This document shows positions 7,513 to 14,466 of a DNA stretch of 21,983 nucleotides, piece after piece. Under the pieces are notes generated by a model. It had not been told where the DNA came from. It ran no database searches and was given only the letters and a program-made list of their open reading frames with translations. The stretch spans positions 1-21,983 of the IMG/VR virus record IMGVR_UViG_3300044953_000076. One strand, written 5' to 3'. The position numbers and the translations under genes are program-made. The first letter of the stretch is position 1. Every line of letters starts with the position of its first letter. The stretch comes from a virus.

Positions 7513-8416
7513 AGTAGTCTAGTAATCCTTTATATCCATTACAACTATTATTCAAATCTTTTACATAACGATAATGTTCTGTTAAACAATGGCCATAATA
7601 TTTACAATTTTTACAAATATCTGATATGTTTTTTATAGGTTCATTATCTGCCCATTTTAAATAATCTTTAAATGACTTTAATTCTAAAAAATATTCTTTA
7701 TCGTCTTTATCAAATTCCAACACACCAAAATTACCATTAGGTGTTATATAGACATGATTATTTGAAAATGCGTTATATTGTTTATTTAAACTTTTAATTA
7801 TTTTACCTTCATTTATAAAATCAAATTTTTTCTCTACTTTACTTTCAATCCATTTTTGCACAAATAATTCAAAGTCTTTATGTGTCACAGATTGTTTATT
7901 TGCTTGATTTATCGAGTAAGGTTTTATTTCTACACTTTCAATGCTTGAACATAAATTAAGTTTTTTAATCATCTCATCTACATTCATACTTATTACCTTT
8001 TCACTTGCTAATATTAACACTGCAATAGGCACCGTACTTTGAAACATATTATTATAAACTAAATCAGATTTTTCTCTGGCTTCAAAATCATAACTTACGC
8101 TTAAATAAAAATCATTTTTAAAAAATCCTTCATGTAGCATTGAATAATTTGTTATTATATTTATTTTATCTTTATAATATTTACGAATAATATCTTTCAG
8201 ACCATAAAAATAATCTTTTTTTAAAGCGCCTATTTCTCCACCATATAAATCAACCCATTCTATAATTCTTACTTTACTTATTTCTTTTAATTTTTTATCT
8301 AATATAGGTAAAGGTATTTTTTTTTGATCACTCAATTGTTGAGATGTTAAATAACAAAAGTTACATCTAAAATTACAAAAATAACTAGGATTTATAGAAA
8401 TAATTATTTTATTCAC
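7472..8416 (-). CDS. Radical SAM protein D, reduced SPASM/twitch-type (314 aa)
   Basis: The radical SAM motif C14-x3-C18-x2-C21 binds the catalytic [4Fe-4S] cluster, and YGGE (58-61) is the SAM-amino-group motif. The C-terminus has C268-x2-C271-x5-C277 and C292, four cysteines enough for one auxiliary cluster. The usual upstream SPASM cysteines are absent: the equivalent 'TPNGNFGVLEF' segment (225-235) has none. It is therefore a reduced SPASM or twitch-like enzyme. The start is a GTG at 8416 that overlaps the previous stop (GTGA). The family acts on peptides or small molecules by hydrogen abstraction from the substrate. The substrate here is unknown, but proximity suggests the Cys-His-Xaa-Ser tail of the 177-residue protein or another modified virion component. 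It overlaps its neighbours on both sides. Confidence 0.85.
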   Translation of the reverse strand: MNKIIISINPSYFCNFRCNFCYLTSQQLSDQKKIPLPILDKKLKEISKVRIIEWVDLYGGEIGALKKDYFYGLKDIIRKYYKDKINIITNYSMLHEGFFKNDFYLSVSYDFEAREKSDLVYNNMFQSTVPIAVLILASEKVISMNVDEMIKKLNLCSSIESVEIKPYSINQANKQSVTHKDFELFVQKWIESKVEKKFDFINEGKIIKSLNKQYNAFSNNHVYITPNGNFGVLEFDKDDKEYFLELKSFKDYLKWADNEPIKNISDICKNCKYYGHCLTEHYRYVKDLNNSCNGYKGLLDYYGKRMENQASVIS

Positions 8417-8934
8417 TTTGTTAATCTTTCATTTATGTAATAATTAAAGCTTGCAACACGTCTAGGTAATTTTAATTTAAGAGGTGTAACAATATGTTCA
8501 AATTTCATACTTTGATTCATTATAATAATATCATATTGTTGAGGATAATAATTAATTAACTCTTTTTTAGTTTCAGTTTCTCTAAAACAAATAGCGCCTC
8601 CTATATCTTCATCCATTGTATCAAAGTATGCCAAAATACAAAGATTAGGTCCTTCTACTAAATCATTATGCCACATCAATGTAGCATTATCTATACCATT
8701 TACTAATTCTATTTTATCGGCAAGTTTGTAATTTTTATCAATTTGTTTTACACATTTTTCACCTAAATATTTTTGTATATCTAATAATTGATTTTCAATT
8801 AATTTTTCTTTTTTACAAATTTGTAAACTCAAATTTTTATCTTCTATCCATTTGACGTTATCTAAATTTATAAATTTAATAACGCTTTTATCATTTTCTA
8901 TAATATAACCTTGTGTTAAAAAATTATCCAGCAT
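8413..8934 (-). CDS. 2OG-Fe(II) oxygenase-like protein 2 (173 aa)
   Basis: The protein carries the iron- and 2-oxoglutarate-binding set of the double-stranded beta-helix dioxygenases: H89-x-D91 (in WHND), a distal H147 (FEHIV) and R158/R159 (PRRVASF) for the 2OG carboxylate. The stretch 'LAYFDTMDEDIGGAICFRE' is the expected strand region with a GG turn before a Phe-rich strand. The family hydroxylates or oxidises side chains of peptides, proteins or small molecules using O2 and 2OG. The start overlaps the upstream radical SAM gene by 11 nt (ATGCTGGATAA), and its stop overlaps the next start. 2OG oxygenases are common in T4-like marine phages, but here two such genes alternate with radical SAM genes. 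The first 60 residues are helical and of unknown role. Confidence 0.8.
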   Translation of the reverse strand: MLDNFLTQGYIIENDKSVIKFINLDNVKWIEDKNLSLQICKKEKLIENQLLDIQKYLGEKCVKQIDKNYKLADKIELVNGIDNATLMWHNDLVEGPNLCILAYFDTMDEDIGGAICFRETETKKELINYYPQQYDIIIMNQSMKFEHIVTPLKLKLPRRVASFNYYINERLTK

Positions 8935-10024
8935 TTACACTTTCATCAATATAAGGCGTTAACTCAATATTATTTAGACCATTTGCTTTTAATACCTTTG
9001 GAGCAATACTTTTCATAATTTTACAATGTTCTTCTACAACATTATGTTTTTTAAAATCTTTAATAGTCTTTCTACAACCATTACATATATTAAACATTGG
9101 ACACTCAAAACAAGCTCTTTTCATACTATATAAATTCATATCGGTTTGTAATGGTTTAAAAAATTCACCATTCATTTCTCTATCAAAATCAATTGATTTA
9201 TCTTTATCATCACCAAAAGCTCCACAAGAATAATAATCTCCACTAGGATTTAATGCACGTATACCTTCATCACACTTTCTATTTTGAGGACAAAGAGTAT
9301 ATTTACCCCTTACTCTTTTCATCATTTGTTTAGTATTAAATTCCCAATGATAAAAATTTTTTTCCCATATTTCTACATACTTTTGATATATCTTACTTAA
9401 CAAATATGGTTTATCTTGTTCACCACTGGCCATAGCATAGTTTAATTTACACTCTACACCTACTTTACTTGTCTTTAGTAAGTCGTGTGTTGTGCCATAA
9501 GGCATTTTACCGTCAGACATTTTAAAAGCTAACTCTACGTTTTTTAGTGCTAGATGTTCATTTTCGGGAACAATTACAGCAATAAAATCAGGCCTATAAC
9601 CGCAATATTCTAACATAGTATCTGAACATTTCCAAAAATCTTCTTCTGTAAATTCAGAGTAATCACCCTTTAAACGGCCACCGCCATATTGAAAAGATGT
9701 GTTAACTCCTACTCTATCATTATTAAATAGATTTGCCCATTTTTTAGGTTTCTTATAAAAAGGCCATAGATTAGTTGTAAGTGATATTGACGTATTATAT
9801 TCGTGTTCATCTAACCAATCAATTATTTTCCAATAATAATCTGGTTCTACCATTAATGGGTCACCACCATTTACTATAATTGTTTTTGTATGAGGAAATC
9901 TTTTTAAAAAACGAAAAATATAATTATGATTTAACAAATCACTTTTGTGCATAGCAATTTTAGTGCTAGAACAAAATGTACATTTAAAATTACAGGCTTC
10001 AGTAGGTTTAATAATTAAGTCCAT
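8924..10024 (-). CDS. Radical SAM/SPASM protein C (366 aa)
   Basis: The classic motif is C11-x3-C15-x2-C18, with NGGDP at 52-56. The C-terminal third has a full SPASM-type set: C245, C251, C267, C305-x2-C308-x5-C314-x2-C317 and C334, enough for two auxiliary [4Fe-4S] clusters. SPASM proteins mostly modify ribosomally made peptides (anSME, PqqE and sactisynthase families, for example). Residues 106-122 (NTSFQYGGGRLKGDY) form an unusual Gly-rich loop after the barrel strand 'LTTNL'. The ATG at 10024 shares its A with the preceding stop (TAATG), so it is coupled to the upstream 2OG oxygenase, and it overlaps the next oxygenase gene by 11 nt. This radical SAM gene therefore lies between two oxygenases. 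The substrate is not identified. Confidence 0.9.
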   Translation of the reverse strand: MDLIIKPTEACNFKCTFCSSTKIAMHKSDLLNHNYIFRFLKRFPHTKTIIVNGGDPLMVEPDYYWKIIDWLDEHEYNTSISLTTNLWPFYKKPKKWANLFNNDRVGVNTSFQYGGGRLKGDYSEFTEEDFWKCSDTMLEYCGYRPDFIAVIVPENEHLALKNVELAFKMSDGKMPYGTTHDLLKTSKVGVECKLNYAMASGEQDKPYLLSKIYQKYVEIWEKNFYHWEFNTKQMMKRVRGKYTLCPQNRKCDEGIRALNPSGDYYSCGAFGDDKDKSIDFDREMNGEFFKPLQTDMNLYSMKRACFECPMFNICNGCRKTIKDFKKHNVVEEHCKIMKSIAPKVLKANGLNNIELTPYIDESVNAG

Positions 10025-10602
10025 TATACTATAATTGCTTTTGTGTTTGGTTGATCTTTAACTTTATAACCTAAAACTAAAGACGTTCTAGGACTTTCAC
10101 CAAAATATGGTTTTACTCTATGCACTAAAAAACCAGGAAATATAATCAGTCTGTTTGGTTTAGGTAAAATGTTTATGGCGTTATTAGGGTATTCTGCAAA
10201 AGTTAAGTTTTTATATATTGTTAATTCTCCGCCAATCCATTTTTCATTATTAAAATCACTACGTAAATAATAAATAGCTGTGATATAAGAACTTTCAACC
10301 ATATCGTGATGTGGTTCGTATAGATGATTTGTTACTTTTGATACATCATATTTTTTTAAATAACCTTTTTGAAAGTTAGACAATTCTAAATTTTCAAAAT
10401 CAATATTGTTTTGAATACAATAATTAACAACAGTTTTTTTTACATATAACTGAAATGTCTTTTGACTAGGCGTAAAATTAAATATATCTTGGTTTTTAAT
10501 TGTAGTGTCTATATTGCTTTCTTTTTTTAATTGATTGATTAAAATTTCATCAATCAAAAAATTATCTATTATATTAATAGTATCTGTAAATTTAATTTGC
10601 AT
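10024..10602 (-). CDS. 2OG-Fe(II) oxygenase, prolyl-hydroxylase-like (192 aa)
   Basis: The frame opens with a TTG at 10638, 47 nt into the upstream gene, but the ATG at 10602 gives a more natural 192-residue protein beginning MQIKFTDTINIIDNFL and an 11-nt overlap (ATGCAAATTAA). With that start the P4H-type iron motif is H98-x-D100 (in EPHHD), the distal His is H161 (LVHRV) and the 2OG-binding Arg is R172 (ESPRTSLVLGY). Between them is the diagnostic 'YITAIYYLRSDF...WIGGELTIY' followed by 'IIFPGFLVHRV'. These match prolyl-4-hydroxylase-like phage proteins. Such enzymes hydroxylate protein or peptide side chains. It lies between the GNAT-like gene and radical SAM C. The oxygenase call is confident; the substrate is unknown. 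Confidence 0.88.
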   Translation of the reverse strand: MQIKFTDTINIIDNFLIDEILINQLKKESNIDTTIKNQDIFNFTPSQKTFQLYVKKTVVNYCIQNNIDFENLELSNFQKGYLKKYDVSKVTNHLYEPHHDMVESSYITAIYYLRSDFNNEKWIGGELTIYKNLTFAEYPNNAINILPKPNRLIIFPGFLVHRVKPYFGESPRTSLVLGYKVKDQPNTKAIIV

Positions 10603-11164
10603 AACGTATATAATACTTATCTTGTTTTTTAAAACCAAATTGTTGCATTATTTCTCTATGATATGGCTCTTTTTGTATTCTCATTTGATTCATCACTAAA
10701 TGTAAATATTCTAAATAAGAACCAGTAGGTATAATTAATTTATAATTTTTAAATGTTTTTACAATATCAGAATACATTTTCCTAATAAATTTACGTATTT
10801 CGGTTTTTGGTCTTTGTTTTAAAACACCAGAATATTTTATACTTCCTATTATTATTTCGTTTTCATATATGTGTAACATAGCCACACCTTTTTCTAATTT
10901 CCATTCATTTGTACAAGTTACCCATTGTTCTTCATTTTTATTTTTTAAAGTTTGTTCATATATATCGGCATCTGTTTCTTTTGTTCCCCACCAAATTAAA
11001 AATAAAGCTTGTTTATCGCATATTCTAGGTACGAAAGGATGTTTTATAGGTAAATTATCTAATATAATATCTACGTTAGGTATATCTACTCTAATAAGCG
11101 ATGTAGTTTCTTTGTAGTCGTACATCTTCGATATATCTGTGCGTAAGTTTATAGACACACTCAT
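10592..11164 (-). CDS. Unrecognised 190-aa protein, possibly GNAT-like
   Basis: The start is the ATG at 11164, 74 nt inside the end of radical SAM B. It is chosen because a strong Shine-Dalgarno (GAGAGGAG) lies 4 nt upstream; the next Met at 11125 has no comparable site. The sequence is mixed alpha/beta: 'QALFLIWWGTKETDADIYEQTL', a strand pair 'VAMLHIYENEIIIGSIKY', a basic helix, and an ending 'EIMQQFGFKKQDKYYIRY'. The last phrase, and the 'I-I-I-G-x-I' strand, resemble the end and core of GNAT acetyltransferases ('x-x-x-F-G-F-x-x-x-x-Y-Y-x-R-Y'). The acetyl-CoA-binding loop R/Q-x-x-G-x-G/A is not clear, so this is only a suggestion. If correct, acetylation could be an additional tailoring step. 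It could also be an unrelated fold. Confidence 0.6.
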   Translation of the reverse strand: MSVSINLRTDISKMYDYKETTSLIRVDIPNVDIILDNLPIKHPFVPRICDKQALFLIWWGTKETDADIYEQTLKNKNEEQWVTCTNEWKLEKGVAMLHIYENEIIIGSIKYSGVLKQRPKTEIRKFIRKMYSDIVKTFKNYKLIIPTGSYLEYLHLVMNQMRIQKEPYHREIMQQFGFKKQDKYYIRYAN

Positions 11165-12143
11165 CTAACTCCTCTCTATATCTATAATCGTGATTCATAA
11201 AACAGCCTAAAGTACATCTATCTAAAAACTCACAAGAAACACAATTATATTTTTCTAAAAATTTGTTTTCAATAATACTATTATCCATACGTTTAATAGG
11301 AGACTTGTACATACTTAAAGATTTTTTATCTTGCACTAAATTACCACACATACATAATGTGCCATCAGCTAATACTAACTTACTTACTCTACAAGAAGAA
11401 TAATTTTTTTTATTAAAAATCCAATCTTTTACAGGATGTACATTTGGATAATTATCAACACAATGCTTAAAAAACTTTAATAATAATTCATCACTTGGCA
11501 TATTAAATTTAGCGTGTTCATCTGGCATATAGTAATCAAAATAAATGTATTTACCATTATTGTAAAGATAATCAAAATAATCATCACCGTTATTTAAATA
11601 ATGCTCTATATTAGGTTTAGTTAATAAACAAGAAAAACAAGTAACTCTATCTCCAAAATAATCTACATTACTTTTAAATATTTCAAATTGTGCTTTATTA
11701 AAACGGCCTCTTGGATCGTATGAAGTTGAAAGTCTTGTAGGTATATTATTATCTTTAGAATGCTTTAATAAATCTTCTATTTGTTCTATGCCATTTTTAT
11801 TTGTAACTAAATTAGATACCCAATTTATTGAATACAACTTATTATATTTTTTTGCTATTTGAGATATGCCTAAAGATAATTGTTTATAAGCTTCATTTAA
11901 TTCTTTTGTATAAATGCTTGGTGCAAATACTTCACCACCCATTATATTTAAAGTAATTTTATTTCTAAATTCTCTACTTATGAATTTTTCAATAGGCTCT
12001 AACTTATTTAAAACTGTGTCTATACCTATTTTATCTTGGTGATTTTGCCAACAAAAAGCACAACTTAGATTACAAAATTCAAATAAATGAATTGTATATT
12101 CTTGCTCAGGATCTCGTTTAGGCTCAATGATAAATTCTCTCAT
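11091..12143 (-). CDS. Radical SAM/SPASM protein B (350 aa)
   Basis: The radical SAM motif is C24-x3-C28-x2-C31 after an unusually long 23-residue lead, and MGGE is at 68-71. SPASM-type cysteines are C251, C264, C266, C301-x2-C304-x5-C310-x3-C314 and C329. The pattern 'C-V-S-C-x(5)-C-x-x-x-C-F' is the usual end of the SPASM domain. The barrel segments 'NWVSNLV' and 'STSYDPRGRF' align by eye with 'GITSNLV' and 'GTSWDPKIRF' of radical SAM A, so A and B are paralogues. B probably acts on a peptide or protein substrate encoded nearby. It starts 6 nt after an unknown 367-residue protein and overlaps the GNAT-like gene by 74 nt. AT-rich composition matches the cassette, not the virion genes. Confidence 0.9.
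   Translation of the reverse strand: MREFIIEPKRDPEQEYTIHLFEFCNLSCAFCWQNHQDKIGIDTVLNKLEPIEKFISREFRNKITLNIMGGEVFAPSIYTKELNEAYKQLSLGISQIAKKYNKLYSINWVSNLVTNKNGIEQIEDLLKHSKDNNIPTRLSTSYDPRGRFNKAQFEIFKSNVDYFGDRVTCFSCLLTKPNIEHYLNNGDDYFDYLYNNGKYIYFDYYMPDEHAKFNMPSDELLLKFFKHCVDNYPNVHPVKDWIFNKKNYSSCRVSKLVLADGTLCMCGNLVQDKKSLSMYKSPIKRMDNSIIENKFLEKYNCVSCEFLDRCTLGCFMNHDYRYREELDECVYKLTHRYIEDVRLQRNYIAY
11169..11176 (-). promoter_or_regulatory. Strong ribosome-binding site that sets the 190-aa gene start
   Basis: The minus strand reads GAGAGGAG, then TTAG, then the ATG at 11164. It lies within the coding sequence of radical SAM B. It is among the best Shine-Dalgarno sequences in the cassette, where most genes rely on overlapping stop/start codons, so this gene may be translated more strongly than its neighbours. 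Confidence 0.65.
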
Positions 12144-12149
12144 TAAGGC

Positions 12150-13253
12150 CTATATAAGTTGATATTTACTTAAAGCCTCAATATTGTTGTTTCTTTTTAA
12201 ATTAAAAATGTGTTGTATTAAAACATAATTAATATTTTGAAAATCAAATTTAGGCACTAAACAAGTATCAAAGGGATTTTCGACAACAAAGTTGAGCATT
12301 GTATTCATTTCATCGTTCGTAATATTATCTTTAACAGCTAATTCTAAATAATCAAAAGTGCTAAACATTGTTTTATTAATGGCCATTCCCTCCACATCAT
12401 TATAAATTTTTTTTATTAAATTTCTTAAACCTGTTATTTTTTCTTGCGATAAATTTTCTATTTTACAAATACCATAAACGCCTTTACCATAATCATCTTT
12501 TTGCTCCCATATAGTTTCATCAGCATAATATTGTAAAGAACTTACATTTTTAATGGGATTATTTGAATTTAAATCTAAATCATTTTCTGTAAAATTTAAA
12601 GTTAATTGAAAATTTTTATTTAATAAATTCATTAATATCATTTCTCTATTGTCTGTAAAAGCTTCTTTAAACCATCTTCTTAAAAATTTATGAACAGTTG
12701 TATTTAATTTATTAATATGATTAGAAGAACCACTAAAATAATTTGCCAATAAAAACTCGTAAGAAAGATTTAAATTTAAATTTTTTATTGAATTTCTTTG
12801 TTCATTAGATATTGTAATTTCATTAAATAAATTATTTAAATTACCTAATCCTTCCCATAATTGTTCCATATTTAAAACATGTATAGGCTTTAATTGCGTG
12901 TTGTTTATGATTCTTTCTTTTAATATGGTTAATTGTAAAATTTTATTAAATGTATTTAAATCTAAATTTACAAAAATAGTTTTTAACCAATTAATTAAAA
13001 ACTTATTAAAATTATCTTTGTCTGCATATATTATGAATTTTTTATTTAAAGTATCTACATAATTTTTAATTTGTATTATTAATTCAGAAAAATTATCAGG
13101 CAAAGTTTTATAATGGTTTAATAAAATACCTTTTTGTATTTTTTTCAAATATTCATCCATAATATTGCCATAACGGCCTATTACGACTCTATCTATATCC
13201 GTTTGAATAAAATCGTCTAAACTTAAATATACTTTATCGAATAAATGTATCAT
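12150..13253 (-). CDS. Unrecognised 367-aa largely helical protein of the cassette
   Basis: A 367-residue Asn/Leu/Lys-rich protein. The first 30 residues are strand-like ('MIHLFDKVYLSLDDFIQTD' followed by 'DRVVIGRYGN'), and the rest is mostly helical with repeated 'N-x-L-N/I-K' segments. The C-terminus (about 255-330) has 'YGKGVYGICKIENLSQEKITGLRNLIKKIY' and 'FSTFDYLELAVKDNITNDEMNTML'. There are only two cysteines, no metal-binding motif and no membrane span. The ATG at 13253 shares its A with the stop of the previous gene (TAATG). I do not recognise the family. Its place between the candidate substrate and radical SAM B suggests a recognition, scaffold or chaperone role, but that is inference. 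Composition is very AT-rich (9 G+C in the 60 bases at 12601-12660). Confidence 0.75.
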   Translation of the reverse strand: MIHLFDKVYLSLDDFIQTDIDRVVIGRYGNIMDEYLKKIQKGILLNHYKTLPDNFSELIIQIKNYVDTLNKKFIIYADKDNFNKFLINWLKTIFVNLDLNTFNKILQLTILKERIINNTQLKPIHVLNMEQLWEGLGNLNNLFNEITISNEQRNSIKNLNLNLSYEFLLANYFSGSSNHINKLNTTVHKFLRRWFKEAFTDNREMILMNLLNKNFQLTLNFTENDLDLNSNNPIKNVSSLQYYADETIWEQKDDYGKGVYGICKIENLSQEKITGLRNLIKKIYNDVEGMAINKTMFSTFDYLELAVKDNITNDEMNTMLNFVVENPFDTCLVPKFDFQNINYVLIQHIFNLKRNNNIEALSKYQLI

Positions 13254-13933
13254 TAAATTTTTAAACCTTTTAATGTAGATTCTCTAGCTTGTATATATTC
13301 TTTACCTTTACCATTTGCAATTGACCAAGTTAAAAGAAACAATGGATTTTTATCATTTGCCCAATATTCAAACATATTTTTACCTCTAAACATGTAATCA
13401 TTAAAATAATGAGTATAAAACTTTAATTTATCATTATTTATTTTTTTATAATAACCGAAAAACCTAGTATGTTTTAAAAGACTTATAAAGTTAACACCTT
13501 CTAAATCTTGTGTATCATCTTTAGTGTATGATTGTGCGTAATTTCTAAAATCGTCAGAATTTAACATATACATATTATATAAAGATAAACTTTCTAATTT
13601 GTTCTGCCATTTTTCTAATATTTCAAAATTTTCTGAAATAAATTTATTAAAATTTTCATTTTTAGCAAGCCCTTTCATAACGAAAAGAATGTCTATTACT
13701 ACATTTTCTAAGTAAGATATATTTACAAGAGATACTGAGTGAAGATAATCTTTTACTAAATCTAAATCAATATTTTTCAAATCAGCGGGTATATCTAAAT
13801 TACTTAAATACGTAATTAATTTTTTTCCTTTTAAATCACTTATTGAATAATCTATTAAATAACTTACATCTTTTTCTGTAAAATTCTTTTTTAAATCTTC
13901 AATAGATATGGGTGCTTTTGTTTCAATAATCAT
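13253..13933 (-). CDS. Unrecognised 226-aa helical protein next to the candidate substrate
   Basis: A 226-residue mostly helical protein with no cysteine. It begins MIIETKAPISIEDLKKNFTE, followed by 'VSYLIDYSISDLKGKKLITYLSNLDIPAD', then long helices. The C-terminus is aromatic and basic ('FFGYYKK', 'FYTHYFNDYMFRGKNMFEYW'). The ATG at 13933 shares its A with the stop codon of the 177-residue Cys-His-Xaa-Ser protein (TAATG), so both are likely made together. It lacks a signal peptide, transmembrane helix or recognised enzyme motif. Because it is translated directly after the candidate substrate, a chaperone, leader-binding or particle-attachment role is plausible. I do not recognise a family, and no winged-helix RRE signature could be confirmed by eye. 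Confidence 0.72.
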   Translation of the reverse strand: MIIETKAPISIEDLKKNFTEKDVSYLIDYSISDLKGKKLITYLSNLDIPADLKNIDLDLVKDYLHSVSLVNISYLENVVIDILFVMKGLAKNENFNKFISENFEILEKWQNKLESLSLYNMYMLNSDDFRNYAQSYTKDDTQDLEGVNFISLLKHTRFFGYYKKINNDKLKFYTHYFNDYMFRGKNMFEYWANDKNPLFLLTWSIANGKGKEYIQARESTLKGLKI

Positions 13934-14466
13934 TATCTTCTACTCCTACTGCCGTGGCAAGAACTGTGACAACTTGAATGGCAAACTTCTATTGTTTCAG
14001 TTACCGTTGTTGTTCTTATATTATTATAAGCGGTTGCTATATTTGAAAAATATGTTTCCAATTTAGTGTCATCTATTACAGACCCGGCCGTTATATCTGT
14101 CGCTGTTATGGCTCCTAAAGCGGCTCTATCGCCTGTATCTAAATGTGCCACTTGTGTATCATCAAAAACTGTGCCTGTTCCTGTAATATTTTTTATAGCT
14201 CTTTGTTGACGAATATTTGTATATAATGCAGCTTCAGTTTCTAAAACATTTTTTATTGTTGTCGCTGTAATAATTGTGCCTGATATATCTGCACCTGTAA
14301 TATTTAAACTATCGCCAGCTGTTGTGCCTCCGTAACTTGCGTCAGGCATTTCTGCAAAAGGTTTACTATCTGTTCCCCACACTATACCAGTATTTGCCAC
14401 ATCAGTAACTAAATCTTCAAACTTATCAACAATACCTTGTTTAGATATTGGGTTGGATATTACCAT
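13933..14466 (-). CDS. Virion-style protein with C-terminal (Cys-His-Xaa-Ser)3 tail; candidate modification substrate
   Basis: A 177-residue protein. Residues 1-160 are fibre/virion-like: Thr/Ala/Ile-rich, no cysteine, with 'FEDLVTDVANTGIVW', 'SLNITGADISGTIITATTI' and 'IDDTKLETYFSNIATAYNNIR'. Residues 162-177 are entirely different: CHSSCHSSCHGSRSRR, three Cys-His-Xaa-Ser units (C162, C166, C170; H163, H167, H171) then a basic end. All the cysteines of the protein are there. It is encoded between radical SAM A, whose 3' end overlaps its start by 26 nt, and an unknown gene that starts on its stop codon. I infer that the body is a leader or particle anchor and the tail is the core modified by the neighbouring radical SAM enzymes and oxygenases. 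The repeat recalls the His-Xaa-Ser (Hxs) precursor proteins. An alternative is an unmodified metal-binding tail. Confidence 0.85.
   Translation of the reverse strand: MVISNPISKQGIVDKFEDLVTDVANTGIVWGTDSKPFAEMPDASYGGTTAGDSLNITGADISGTIITATTIKNVLETEAALYTNIRQQRAIKNITGTGTVFDDTQVAHLDTGDRAALGAITATDITAGSVIDDTKLETYFSNIATAYNNIRTTTVTETIEVCHSSCHSSCHGSRSRR
13948..13983 (-). repeat. Three tandem Cys-His-Xaa-Ser codon units
   Basis: Residues 162-173 of the 177-residue protein are three 12-nt units encoding CHSS, CHSS and CHGS. The codons are not copies: Cys is TGC/TGT/TGC, His CAT/CAC/CAC, the third position TCA/AGT/GGC and the last Ser AGT/TCT/AGT. The protein repeat is kept while the DNA has diverged, including use of both the TCN and AGY serine families. 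Confidence 0.85.

Noticed and set aside
10602-10638. TTG start of the 2OG oxygenase giving 204 residues
   Set aside because: It adds 12 residues overlapping the upstream gene without a ribosome-binding site; the ATG at 10602 fits better.
13948-13983. Multiheme or c-type heme motif in the Cys-His tail
   Set aside because: Heme attachment needs Cys-x-x-Cys-His. Here the spacing is Cys-x-x-x-Cys-His, and the protein has no signal peptide for export.
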